A stretch of 64,000 nucleotides of DNA from Auricularia sp. M13 (Eukaryota > Basidiomycota > Agaricomycetes > Auriculariales > Auriculariaceae). How positions within the stretch are numbered: the first letter of the stretch is position 1; the number at the start of each line of letters is the position of its first letter. Shown here in pieces: positions 43,544 through 59,555 of this stretch. Both the position numbers and the translations under genes were made by a program. The stretch is taken from contig CM073202.1 of assembly GCA_037042915.1 (NCBI GenBank), positions 3,584,103 through 3,648,102 of the forward strand. The letters run 5' to 3'. Under the pieces are notes generated by a model that made no database searches, was not told where the DNA came from, and saw nothing but the letters and a program-made list of their open reading frames with translations.

Positions 43544-45085
43544 ATGCTCCACGCTCTAATGCCGCGGTTTAATCATCTATCGTACGGCAGCGAAAGAAAA
43601 GACATTGCGTCTCTCCCAGTCGAGATCCTGGGAAGCTGCTTCCTGTTTTTGCCTCCCCGCCTCTTGGAACGTGTCCCAATTCTACACGTCTGCCGTACCT
43701 GGCGGACGATAGCGTTCGATTATCCCGGCGTCTGGACGCCGCTCCGTCTTCACGACGCTCCTCGACAAATTCACCTTCTGGTCGACCTCGTGCTCTCGCA
43801 TACTCGGTACTATCCAATAGACCTGCATTACATCAGCTTCAGCTACCACTGGGCATCTTCTTCTTCCGACATGTGGAACGTCGTCGGAAAGCACCTGGAT
43901 CGTATGCGCGCCATTTACTGGTGTGCTGATCATCCGGACACCTCGCGTCTGCTTCACCCCGCACTGCTGCTCGAGGAGATCTCAGGATGGCTGATGGGCG
44001 AGATTCCGTCGAACTTTCTTGGCGGTGTTCCCGGCAAGCTTCGCCGTCTGCACCTGGGGACTTTGCGCTTGCCGGAGTTCTGCCCGGCGCTGTCGACGGT
44101 GACAGATCTCAAATTCGGGATAGGATTCGAGCCTGAGGACTCTAATTACCTAGGCCGGCTGTTCGAGCTTTTCCCGTGTCTGGAGTCTTTAGATCTGGAG
44201 GTGCACGTGCACGATGCGGCACTCCTTCCCCCCGGGCCTGCTCCTCGCACACTCACACACCTGCGTTTGAACACCACCGACGAGCGCTACGACAACAGCG
44301 ACGATATCAACCGTCTTGACCTCATTGGGCTCTGTCAGACTTGGCAAATATTTCCGAGGATCAAGTCCGTGGAGCTGTACTCCTTCGTCCTGGACCCGAT
44401 GGACTTCGCGCCGATCCTCAACGGCGCCGTTGAGCTGTACGCCTCTCACAACGGGGATGGCAGCAAACTTTCGCGCATCATCGCATACCACTCGGACGAC
44501 CAGGAATACACGCTCGAGCTGCGGAGCAGAACGCCGACTGATAGACAGAAGATCGTGGAATTCCTTGTAGCCGATCCGCAATGTCTTTCCCGCTTGCGCT
44601 GGATGCGGATGACATCGGACATGCTTTCGCAATTTGCGCGTGCGGTCGGCCCGCTGCCTTTGCTCACCGAGCTCAGCGTTATTGTGCATCCAGAGTCCAT
44701 TATCCAGCTCGCGCAAAGCAGTGACGGCGAAGACGTTTTCGATTATCGGCAAGTATTCCCTTGGTCGCATTTGCACCATCTGCCAGCCGCGCCGCTGTTG
44801 CGTACTCTGGAGGTGTCCGTCCGATCGGACCATATTCCGACTGCAGCAGACGCGAAGACGTTGATCTTGACACTCGGGATGTGCCCAGTTGCATTCGACG
44901 CGCGCGTCACGGTCAGGATCAAAGGGTTCCCCGCCGAGGCTGTTATTAGAGTTGACGAGCCATCTGCTTCTCGCCAGTGCTCTAGTCTCCTTTGCATCCT
45001 CTGTTGGAAGATAGTCGTTCCAATTAGAGTCTGCATCATAACGCGCGGGTCTGATTGCAAGTCCCCAATTCGGCTGGCACCGTGA
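43544..45085 (+). CDS. F-box-like protein, type A, intact
   Basis: A single 513-codon frame. The F-box-like segment is at about residues 20-65 (DIASLPVEILGSCF, LPPRLLERVPILHVCRTWRTIAF). A long leucine-rich-like region follows (KLRRLHLGTLRLPEFCPA, LFELFPCLESLDLEVHV, HLRLNTTDERYDN). A second ATG at 43559 (MPRFNHLSYGSERK) aligns with the start of the neighbouring copy at 46165 and may be the true start. F-box proteins of this expanded mushroom class are probably SCF substrate receptors; substrates are unknown. The upstream region resembles that of the next copy, so promoter and gene were duplicated together. Confidence 0.78.
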   Translation: MLHALMPRFNHLSYGSERKDIASLPVEILGSCFLFLPPRLLERVPILHVCRTWRTIAFDYPGVWTPLRLHDAPRQIHLLVDLVLSHTRYYPIDLHYISFSYHWASSSSDMWNVVGKHLDRMRAIYWCADHPDTSRLLHPALLLEEISGWLMGEIPSNFLGGVPGKLRRLHLGTLRLPEFCPALSTVTDLKFGIGFEPEDSNYLGRLFELFPCLESLDLEVHVHDAALLPPGPAPRTLTHLRLNTTDERYDNSDDINRLDLIGLCQTWQIFPRIKSVELYSFVLDPMDFAPILNGAVELYASHNGDGSKLSRIIAYHSDDQEYTLELRSRTPTDRQKIVEFLVADPQCLSRLRWMRMTSDMLSQFARAVGPLPLLTELSVIVHPESIIQLAQSSDGEDVFDYRQVFPWSHLHHLPAAPLLRTLEVSVRSDHIPTAADAKTLILTLGMCPVAFDARVTVRIKGFPAEAVIRVDEPSASRQCSSLLCILCWKIVVPIRVCIITRGSDCKSPIRLAP

Positions 45086-46164
45086 TCTCGGCTGTGACCG
45101 ATGATTCCTGATAATTCAAAATAATTACTCCCACCAGGCGTACCAGTGTAATATGCTTGAAATATGTACCTTATCCGCATTTTTGGAATTTGTGAGCGCG
45201 TTTATAAGGGCTTAGGATGCAGTGACGGTCTCCCAGAGGTAGTTGTGCGATCGGGGGACTTATCCGGCGCTTAATCCAGATGCCGCCGGGACGTTCAGTC
45301 TGCGACCGAGCAGGCGATAATGCGGAAGATTTCACTCTGAGAACGGATATGATGGTCTCTTAATTCATTTATAAGCGTCCAAAATAGCTGTAAAGAGGAT
45401 TCAACGCGTCTCTCGGGACGCGTCGAGATCACGTGCATCACGGCCAACACCGAATTGGACACTTCCAATCACTCCATTGTAATATCATCTAGACTACCAG
45501 TGCTCCATCGTCTTTGAATAAATTTGCGGAACAATTTCTCGGCTGTCTCAAAATTTGCGGCCTTGTCAGAGCTCTTCGCTGGGCGAGTCAAGAGCAGCGA
45601 TCGTGAACACTCGTAGCTGATCATGATCAGAGAGGTGAACCGGAAACTCTCAGAGGTTCCCATAACAAGGGGGGGGCGGAAGCAAAATGACGGCATGGGG
45701 TCGGTAACCTCTGCAAGCTGCAGAGGCTGAGAGTATCCATCCTATATCCGCGGATATGCTTCCGATGACGGCGGATATACTTCCGCGTGTTCCTAATGGC
45801 GACTAACCTGAGGTCTAGAGTTGACGATCACCTGTTTGACGCCAACGGATACTGATGAGTGTTTGCCAACCCGAGAAACAACGGTGTCAATCTCGCAGGT
45901 CAACGAAGGTTTAGTCTCCTTCGCGGACTTTGACGTTAAGATAACCGTTCGAACGTGGCGACTTGCTCATGAGAGAATCACGGAGTCACGTGTCCTGTGC
46001 GCAGCTCCGGGCCGACAGCCGCAGCTGCAACCAAGCTTTTGCAAACAGACCGCCTGTTGCCTTCGCGACTGCTAAGTACTTAGCACGAGCGCGCGAACAC
46101 CCGCTGCGCGTCTGCATGTCTGCTTCAGCCCCTTGCATAACGTGCGTCCATAACTCGAGCCTGA
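45086..46164. other. Spacer between duplicated F-box copies
   Basis: No gene is seen. The last 150 bp repeat the upstream region of the preceding F-box gene in diverged form (for example TTGCAAACA, GACTGCTA and GAGCGCGC). Confidence 0.45.
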
Positions 46165-47196
46165 ATGCCTCGACTGAACCGTCTATCGTACGGCAGCGAA
46201 AGAAAGGGCATCGCATCCCTCCCAGTCGGAATCCTGGGAAGCTGCTTCTTGTTCCTGCCGCCAGACTTCGTCGAATGCCTCATGATTATGCGCGTCTCCC
46301 GTACCTGGCGGGCTATAGCGCTCGGCGTCTGGTCGCAGCTGCATGTTCACGACATTCTAGGCGCACTAGTCACCTGACCTTGTGCTCTCGAACACTCGCC
46401 ACTACTTCATAGTTCTGATGTATTCATCCTCAAACAGGGACCAGGCATCTTCGCAAATGTGGAACGTCATCATAAAGCACACGAATCGCATACGCTCTAT
46501 TCAGTGGAATGCCCATTCTCAGGACATCTCGCTTCTGCTTCACCCTGCCCCGCTTCTCGAAGAAATAACAGGCCCGCTGCTGGATGAGGTTCCGTCAGAC
46601 CTTCTGGGCGGCGTTCCCGGCAAGCTTCGCCGTCTGCACCTGGAGTTTTTTTTGCGCTTGCCGGAGACCTGCCCGGCGCTGTCGACCGTGACTCGTCTCG
46701 GATTCAGAAAGCGCCTTGACCCTGACGAATCGGTATTCTTACACCGGCTGTTTGAGCTTTTCCCGAGTCTGGAGTGGCTAGACCTGGACGTGCACGTGCG
46801 CGATGCGGCCCTCCTCCCGGCCGGGGCTCCTCACACGCTCACGCGCCTGCGTTTGAACACTATCGACCAGCAATGCAGCCCCGGAGACGACATCAACCGT
46901 CTAGACCTCATTTCGCTCTGTCACACCTGGCAGATCTTCCCGCGGATTAGGGCCTTGGAGTTGTGACTTGTGCTCCTTCATCTTGGACGCGATGGACGTC
47001 GCGCCGATTCTCAACGGCGCCTTCGAGCTCTACGCCGCTCACGACTTGGCACATCACCGCGTATCACTCCGACGACCGGGAATACACGCGAGCTTTCAAT
47101 TCGGACATGTACGCGATGTCCAAGGAGGAGCCTGAGCGTGGCGACGTAGAAGAGCGCGCGGGAACTAGCATCCGGGTCCGCATAGTCACAGTGTGA
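46165..47196 (+). pseudogene. F-box-like protein, type A, broken copy
   Basis: The start MPRLNRLSYGSERKGIASLPV is nearly the same as the neighbour's. The frame ends at 46377 after a deletion just past the F-box, resumes at 46382-46966 (SQMWNVIIKHTNRIRSIQWN to WQIFPRIRALEL) and breaks again before a short shifted tail to 47196. The C-terminal quarter of the intact paralogue is missing. Confidence 0.7.
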
Positions 47197-47249
47197 CAGT
47201 TCGCGACGCAGTTTGAAAACAATCGAAGGTCGAAGGTTCGCGGCTCCGA

Positions 47250-48000
47250 GTCTGCGCTAAATCTAGGTGCATCGTGCGCAACAATGTTTCGCAAAACCCA
47301 GAGATAACGAACGAAGTGCAACCTAGCAAACCGCTTTGCTGCCAGTGAAGCGCTTGGGAGGCTCGCCTGGCTGATACAGCAAGTCCGCGATCACGTACAC
47401 GGTGTGAATGGGGTATCGCAGCGTGTCTCCGACTCGGGGGGGAGGGGGGGAGGGTTAGCTGCTCCAAGGGTAGCCGATACTGCACGGTCCTCTCAGGCTG
47501 AGTCGTGGCCGCCGAATGCTGACAGGCGGCGCGCCCTCGAGCAAGGATCAGGAGAGACCGGGCGCACCCAGGCGCACGCGCTCGGAGATGTCCCGACGTC
47601 GGCGCATGAGGTTGTGCACGGTTTCCTCCATCTGAAAAGGGTGGTTTCGGAGATAGTGGATCTGGATGTCTAGTCTGCCCCTGCCAGCGGACGGACCCCT
47701 GAGAATCAGTTCGGACGGGACGATGTTGTTGCGCCGGGGCGAGGCGTGACGACGAACGAGGGTAGCACTGTGACGGCGGTGTCGCTGCAGCCTCATCCCA
47801 CAGTCGTGCGTATCTGAAATCAAGGTAGGTCGGACACAGTCACGGTGGACATGTGCGCGTAATAACTTGGAAGAAGTTGAGGCTCTGCCGGTGCGGCGTC
47901 GTGTCGGCAAGCAGAAAGACTGTATCGACCAGAGATGGCCGGTAATACATACTGTAGTACCGTAAACCCGAGTATTAGATGTGCACGTGGAACATGGCGC
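47250..48000 (-). pseudogene. F-box-like protein, type B, remnant
   Basis: Minus-strand fragments match the C-terminal third of the type B genes: YQPGEPPKRFTGSKA, then TSFVISGFCETLLRTMHLDL close to the end near 47260, and an earlier piece around 47560-47900. Several frame changes make it a relic. The upstream limit is approximate. Confidence 0.45.
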
Positions 48001-49038
48001 AGCGTGGAGTCAGATGAGGGGCGACTGGGCGCCGCGGAGGGATAGTGGACGCAGTGTCCCCGTTGTAGCTAGAAAATACGCTCCCAATTGTCCGGCGGGC
48101 ATTGACGAACCTGAGGCGTCTTCGCGGCGGTTTTGCGTCAGCAAGCAGCATTTCTGTAGCGATCACTGGCAAAGACGGCGGGTAATACATACGTGCTTGC
48201 CGCGCACGGAAGTCGGATGTAGGCGAGCCTAGGAGAGTAGAGATGGTAGGTAGATTTCAGGTCAGCAGGCGCCGCGAGTCGGTCGAGTTGCGTGTTGAGA
48301 TTGAGGATGCGATGCCCGTCGTCAGTCACTGGCGAGCAGAAACTTGTGAATCGCTGCTGTGCGATGCGGTAATCGTCCTACGGGCCGCTATCTCCCAATC
48401 CGCGGCGCACGCGGGTTCGGCACGGAGATGGGCAACTGCAGAGTCAGATGATCTGTCGGCGGGCGCTGACAGGAAATTGCGGACAGCACATGCGGGAGCC
48501 GTGACGAGCAGTGGCGTGCAGTAAATGCGTTGCCCGTCGTTTGTGTGCCGTATGGAGCGCGGCGCAGCGAGTTTGTCAATGACTTTGAGTTGCGCTAGCC
48601 TGAATTCAGAAGAGAGGCTCGCCCTTCGAGAAGCTGATTAGTGAATTGCAAGCTGTGGTCACCTGAAAGGATAAGATTGTACATTTCTTCTGGGGATCTG
48701 TACACAATCCGCACAAATCGCTCGTGATAGATCAGGAACTGGACCGCTGGGTGGCCTTGAGTGAGTAAAATATAATTATTTGGGAAGTTATTGAGCTTAC
48801 CTTCGGAGAGAGCCCTATCTGTATTAATTTTCCACGCAATGAGTCGAGCACGAGGACAAGCCGGGCGGCAGTGAGCGCCTGGCGGAGTTTTAAAGCGCGC
48901 GGCTGCTCTTCTGCTGCTATCTACCGTACCGCCCGCGTGCAGGCTGCATGCCGTCGGCTACCTAACATTCCGACCACGCCGACGTACTTTGACACTGCCC
49001 GGACGGACGGCGCCGGCGACGAGGACGGATCGTGGACG
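48001..49038. other. Spacer upstream of the SRPK-type gene
   Basis: No confident gene. A short ATG-led frame at 48839 (MSRARGQAGR) followed by GTGAGC might be a 5' exon of the kinase, but I could not connect it in frame. A stretch at 48640-48840 is AT-richer and may contain the promoter. Confidence 0.35.
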
Positions 49039-54537
<5,499 letters not shown>

Positions 54538-54857
54538 AGCGCGCGGGCTGATTACGCTGCGCTGCAGGGTTGGTGGAAGAGGGGAAGGTAATGAATCGCT
54601 TGCTGTGATATAGCTTTTCTTGCTGCTGCTGCTGCTGCGCTCGCGACTGTGTCTCGTTTTTGTCTGTCTGTTTGTAGTTTGTTCTTTTCGTTTGTGCTTG
54701 CTCTACATCTGTACGGAATCTAGTTTCTCATTTGTGCGTCTGTTTTTCGGACTTTGGGGAGCACTGTGACCGATGGTAGATGTACGCAAGATGAGGAGGA
54801 ACTCGAGTGGACAGTGTAACATGTGCACCATAGCGGAACAAGAAGATTCTGCGACAG
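54538..54857. other. Convergent 3' spacer
   Basis: 320 bp between the stop of the kinase and the stop of the zinc-cluster gene, which converge. It includes a CTGCTGCTGCTG run near 54624 and a T-rich stretch, probably both 3' UTRs. Confidence 0.5.
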
Positions 54858-55653
54858 TTACGATTCTGCGGGCCAGGTGCCCTGGAGCTGATAGCCAAAG
54901 TCGTCGCCAAAAACGACTCGGAGCGATGCGTCGTCCCAGGCCATGGCGTGCGGGAGCGATTGTACCTCTGACTCCCTGGGATGCCGTTCAAGCTCTGCGT
55001 GCCCCAGAGCATCTTCATTGAGGTTCAGATGCTGCGACTGCGGGGCGAAGGTCGATTCTTGGAAGTAGCTGTTGGCGTTGGTGACGTTCGTTAACGAAGG
55101 CAGTGCGAAGAGAGACTCGACGCTCCACGCGTCCAGGAGCGCGGCTGGCGTCGTGGGCGGCGATTCAGTGACCGAACATGCTGGCGTTTCGGCAGCCTGC
55201 TATGTGAATACGTGAGCTGTACCTCAGGACTGACGCGCAGCTCATACCTGAGCCGCCGTTCCGTTGGAGATCTGAGCCTTCAAAGCCGCGAGCTCCTCGT
55301 ACACTCGTGCGAGCTCGGCGCGGAGGGGCACGCAGTCTTGACACGTGCGCCCGCGGGCTGTTCGGCGGTCTTTTTCGACCGTCCACGTGCACTGGGAGCA
55401 TCAGCTGTTGAAGACGGCATAGAGAAAGGAGTGTACAACGTACGGTGGAGCCACGCTTGATGCATCTGTTGCATGCTGGGCGCGTCTCGTCGCATTTGAT
55501 CTTCCTACAGGTGCAAGGCTGCGTTCAGACGGACGAAAAGAATGGAGAAGGGCTATCGAACCTCGTGCGGCAGCCCTCGCAGGCGCTGGACGCGTGGCCT
55601 TTGTTTCTTCCTGTGCGTGGCGCAGGGGAGGCACAGGAGTCTTGTTCAGCCAT
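54858..55653 (-). CDS. Zn2Cys6 (zinc-cluster) transcription factor, small
   Basis: Four exons on the minus strand: 55562-55653, 55444-55504, 55248-55391 and 54858-55199, with GT-AG introns of 57, 52 and 48 nt. The acceptor near 55197-55200 is a NAG-NAG pair, giving 211 or 212 aa. The start is MAEQDSCASPAPRTG. Splicing assembles the exact cluster C-X2-C-X6-C-X6-C-X2-C-X6-C: CEGCRTRKIKC, then CNRCIKRGSTC. A short coiled coil follows (LRAELARVYEELAALKAQI), then an acidic, Ser/Pro-rich tail ending GTWPAES. Such proteins are fungal DNA-binding regulators acting as dimers. This one is short and lacks the usual middle homology region. Target genes are unknown. Confidence 0.85.
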
Positions 55654-58397
55654 TGAGGCAGTGGGTAGCGGCGGCTGGTAAAAGCAGGGGAGAAGGTAAA
55701 GCTCGGACTTGAACTGTTCAACTTGTTCTCCGCTCCGCGCCTGTTTTCTTACGCCGCCTGCCTACGGTTGAACTTTCTCTCCGTCCATCAATGAGGCGTA
55801 TTTCACAGTCCTTCCTTATTTAAATTCTCTGTCAACGCCGCCGCGGCGATGCAACAGCGAACGGTGAAGCCAAGACCAATTAATGCGGCTGTTGAATGCG
55901 AGCGAAGAGAACGAGCCAGGGACAATTAGTTTTGAGCTTTCCTAACTGGACATAGAACGTCAACTTGTACGCTCTCGATTGGAGAAGTACGCCGAGCAGG
56001 TGAGAAGCCAACGCCGCGAGGGACGGCGAAGGACGCGTCGGACCGTGACTCCGCCGCTTGCCCTCCTGCTATCCACGCTCGCCGACAACCACGCCGCCGG
56101 TGATTTTTCTGCTGTTCTACTACTGCCAGTCCACGGCGCGTCGTGCGCGCCTGCTCACGCTCGAGGTGCGCAACTTCACTCGATACGGGCTGTGATGTGA
56201 CGCTAATCTTAGCGCTAGCTCAGGGCCTGGCGACGACGCTTCAGCCCAAGCCCGGCGATTGCAACGGGGCGTCCGGCTGGGAAATGCCCATAGCAGCGCT
56301 TTCTCGTTGTTCTTGGGCTCATGACGATTCTTGTGCGTGTGCGCGCTCCTGTTGTGCGGGTCTTGCTCACTGCTGATTAAGCAGATCATACACCAGCTAT
56401 TGCTCCGCGCCTCTGCCTGACGCTGCCGCGCACCGTATCTGTACGACCCCGCTTCCAGCGGCATGGATGGATATAAGAGAGTCGCTGCGGCTGGTTCACT
56501 ACAGCCTCCAATGCGTCGCACCTGGGATTATGGCAACGCCGCAACGCTCGAGCTCGAGCTCTAGTTCATTATTGCCGAATCGAAACGCGCCTGGGTGAGT
56601 GCATGGCTCTCCGGTGCGGCTGACTCTCCCGCTGTTTCGAATGCAGCTGCACGCGCTCAGCGGCCCGAAGATGTCGACGTTGTGGTCGGCAGCGGCTCGA
56701 TCTTTGCTTGCCTACGCCGCCTGGGGCTACGCTTCATCCGTTGTATTCCGCCAGGCATCACGGCCGATCTCGCGGCTCCAAGACTGGCCGCCAGCGGTAT
56801 GAGCAGACGGTTGGTGCGCGTGGAGCTGCCGAAAGCGCACACCGTAGACGGCACCACACGACGATGAATCGCTAGCGGGCTATGCCTGCAAAAGGAGCGG
56901 ACGGTGAACCCAGCCCACGATGACTCGTGCCCCGCCGTTTGACGTATGTGTGGCGTTCCGGATGACTCAATCGCTCGAATGAGGTGCCAACATGACGCGC
57001 GCCGAACAAGCGAATGCGCGCCGAGAAATGTTCGAATGGTCTTACGTCGGTCGGCGGGCTTAGGCATTGCAGTCTGCGCAGACAGCTTCGCGCGAACCCT
57101 GGCTGATTCCGGCGGTGAGCGTTATTCGCGCCGCCAAAACGACGGGGATTGTCGCGCTCTTCTTGTCGGAGGCGCGAGGGCGAGTCGGAGCCCTCTCGGA
57201 TGCCTGCACGCCGCTCCAGTCCGCTCTTTTGCGCACGGGTTTCTCGACGGTAATCGCTGGATCGCGGCAGCTCAGGGGCCGAGACCGCTGCGCGATGGAG
57301 ACGCGTCTAGGACCGCATGCGTGTTGCCCGCGCGTTGCCAGTCTCCGTGAGCGTGCGTCATTCTCCCACTCGTCGCTGCAGTCCACGTACCTCGGTGTGG
57401 TTGAGGGCGATGTGGCAGGTTGATGAATAATATTCGCGACGGCGCGGCGCTGCCTGTACATACTGCTTGGTGTGGGCGGCGCAGTTGATATCGATACGGC
57501 GCCCCATTTCCGGACCCTGTGTCTGCGCTGGAGTTGTCCTAGAGCCCGCCGTCTGGGCGGTCGTCGAGTCAATGGAGCCGGGGATCGTATATGTGTGTTC
57601 TGACTCGAGGGCTGTACTGGCCGTCGATCGTTTGCGGCCACGTAACTCAGTCGTGTTCACCCACTGACTTCAGGGTATATACCGGGCGACACGTGTGTGA
57701 GACGGGTGCAGCAGGTACCCGATATCAGGCTGGTTTCGATATGTTCTGCATAGCTGTGCAGCAAGTCGGATATGCCATACTGGAGCAAGAGACTGAAGGT
57801 CAGCGGCCGCGGTTTAGCAGATGATGAGAGCGCGGGGTTTCTGGAAGCTGGGCAATTACCCTGCTACTCTCTGAGGGTATTTATACTCCTATTGCGTTAT
57901 CTCGATGTCCCTTGAGCTTGAGTGCATCTGGGTGATGGCCAACACGCGGAGGCCGCATACTCCGCACTCGGAAGATCAGAAGGTGTCTAAACATTCACTC
58001 GAGTTATTCGAGGCTGTGAATCTCACTCGTACATGTGGTAACGGGTCGGAGTAGTCTGCAGCAACACGGAGCATGACGACAAAGACTGAGAGTTGGCCCA
58101 AAGAACATATTCTAGGCTTCTAATGGAAAAACTAGATAGAAAGCTGGTCATAAACTGCTGTTTCGTCCTCATCACCCGGGACCGGTCCGGAAGCTCCGTC
58201 ATCCGTCTTTCTGCGTTCGACCACGATGCGCGCCAATTGCGCGGTCGGCGACGAGCCAATGGTACCGGGGACTTTCGCTTAAGCGATTGCCGCACTTTGT
58301 GCAACGCATCGGTTAAGCGATTCCCGCACTTTGGCACGTTTTTGAAAAGTAAGTAAATGTAATCCGAGTGTAGATAGAGACACGTTACTACAGTATA
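55654..58397. other. Gene-poor region
   Basis: No gene could be supported. A possible small spliced frame near 56531-56810 (ATG, then GTGAGT...GCAG, then a hydrophobic stretch LLAYAAWGYASSVVF) lacks family support. An exon-like piece near 55940-56000 (RSRLEKYAEQ followed by GTGAGA) is isolated. Near 58280-58340 an 18-bp phrase (TTAAGCGATT.CCGCACTTTG) is repeated directly. Confidence 0.4.
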
Positions 58398-58650
58398 AAT
58401 CGCTGGGCATCGCTGAGGACAGCGTTTTGGGCCGCTTGTGATCGCTGGGTTTCGGTTGACATCGCTTCGCATCGCTGAGCTACGGAATCAGCACGGATAG
58501 AACATGAGGATATTCGGTCGAAATCGGTGGGCATCGGTGGAAAGCGGCGTGTAGGGAAAGCCGGTGCGTTCACCATCGCTTGTGATCGCTGTACCACAAA
58601 ATCGCTGAAAATCGGTGAAGATCGGTAGACATCGCTAGTAATCGCTAAAT
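58398..58650. repeat. Degenerate ATCGCT/ATCGGT hexamer cluster
   Basis: About 14 copies of ATCG(C/G)T in roughly 250 bp, irregularly spaced, often as GGCATCGCTG, TGATCGCTG or AAATCGGTG. There is no coding frame. Looks like a decayed short tandem repeat or a cluster of binding sites. Confidence 0.6.
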
Positions 58651-58737
58651 ATCCCTGCTAACTACACCGACCGTCCGCTCGCATATTACATTAAAATATA
58701 AATAGCCTCCGATTTCAAGCCGAAACGCTATCTTTGT

Positions 58738-59554
58738 TTACGGAGTACACTGCATAGATAATATGAGCTTGTAAGCATGCTGAGGGCTGAGCATACACTC
58801 ACGGTCAGAGTCGAACTCATTCCACCCTTCGGCTACCTTGAACTGAGCACAGGCTGTAGCTCTCAGCCGCTTGACCTCCTCCAACATAGCGCCATAAAAT
58901 GACGCCTTCTGGAAGGCATAGGCTGCAGCCCCTTGTGCAATTTGCCGGCTACGCAGCTCATCGGCGGGCTGACGCTGCCACTGCGGAACATCGGGGCCGT
59001 AGTTTGCTGCCGCTGCTGCGGCAGTATGCTCCATCTCCTCCGCTTTCTCGCCCTGCTGGTTACCGATGGCCTGCCAAATAGAACGCATTCGAGAAAAGTG
59101 CCGTTCGCTGCGCCCAAATTCTGCGCCCACAATCGACATCTGTTCAGACCAGCGCCGATAATGGCCTTGCAAACGAAAATACCGGACGCGGTTGTCTATG
59201 CAGTATGTTAATTTTGCAAAGACAACTCTGTCCGTTGCACGCACCGTCATCTGTCAGAAGAGCAAGTTTGGTTTTCTCCTGCTTGGAAACAAGCCCAACG
59301 TCCAGTTCCCCTCGCCAAAACCAAGCAACATCTCCCTTGGACTTGCCAACATTCAGTGGCTGAGGTTTGTCGACGGGTGCGTGAGCGCGCAGCATAGTAG
59401 CGTCCAGATCCTGATAGGTTGTGTCCTCCCGGCTCAGACCCAAGGCCCTGAGCGCGCTTAGATGCTCCGAATAGATATTGACAAAGACATTTTGCTTGGA
59501 CTTCATTTTTTTTAGGTATGCTCTCGCTCTCGTCTTACCACCCGTGCTGTCCAC
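58738..59554 (-). pseudogene. KDZ-type transposase C-terminal remnant
   Basis: Two exons on the minus strand, 59245-59554 and 58738-59195, joined by a 49-nt GT-AG intron that keeps frame (about 255 aa). The sequence has the character of the C-terminal part of fungal Kyakuja-Dileera-Zisupton transposases: SEHLSALRALGLS, VAWFWRGEL, then FRLQGHYRRWSEQM and RMRSIWQAI, with an Ala-rich end. The catalytic and Cys-rich N-terminal parts are absent, and the satellite array begins where they should be. Assignment is by resemblance only. Confidence 0.45.
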
Positions 59555-59555
59555 C

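Noticed and set aside
55930-56110. Possible GINS Sld5-like exon (RSRLEKYAEQ, LADNHAA)
   Set aside because: Only a few residues resemble the family and no flanking exons could be assembled.
56531-56810. Small two-exon gene with a hydrophobic stretch
   Set aside because: Splice signals are present, but the joined frame does not keep the hydrophobic frame and there is no homology support.
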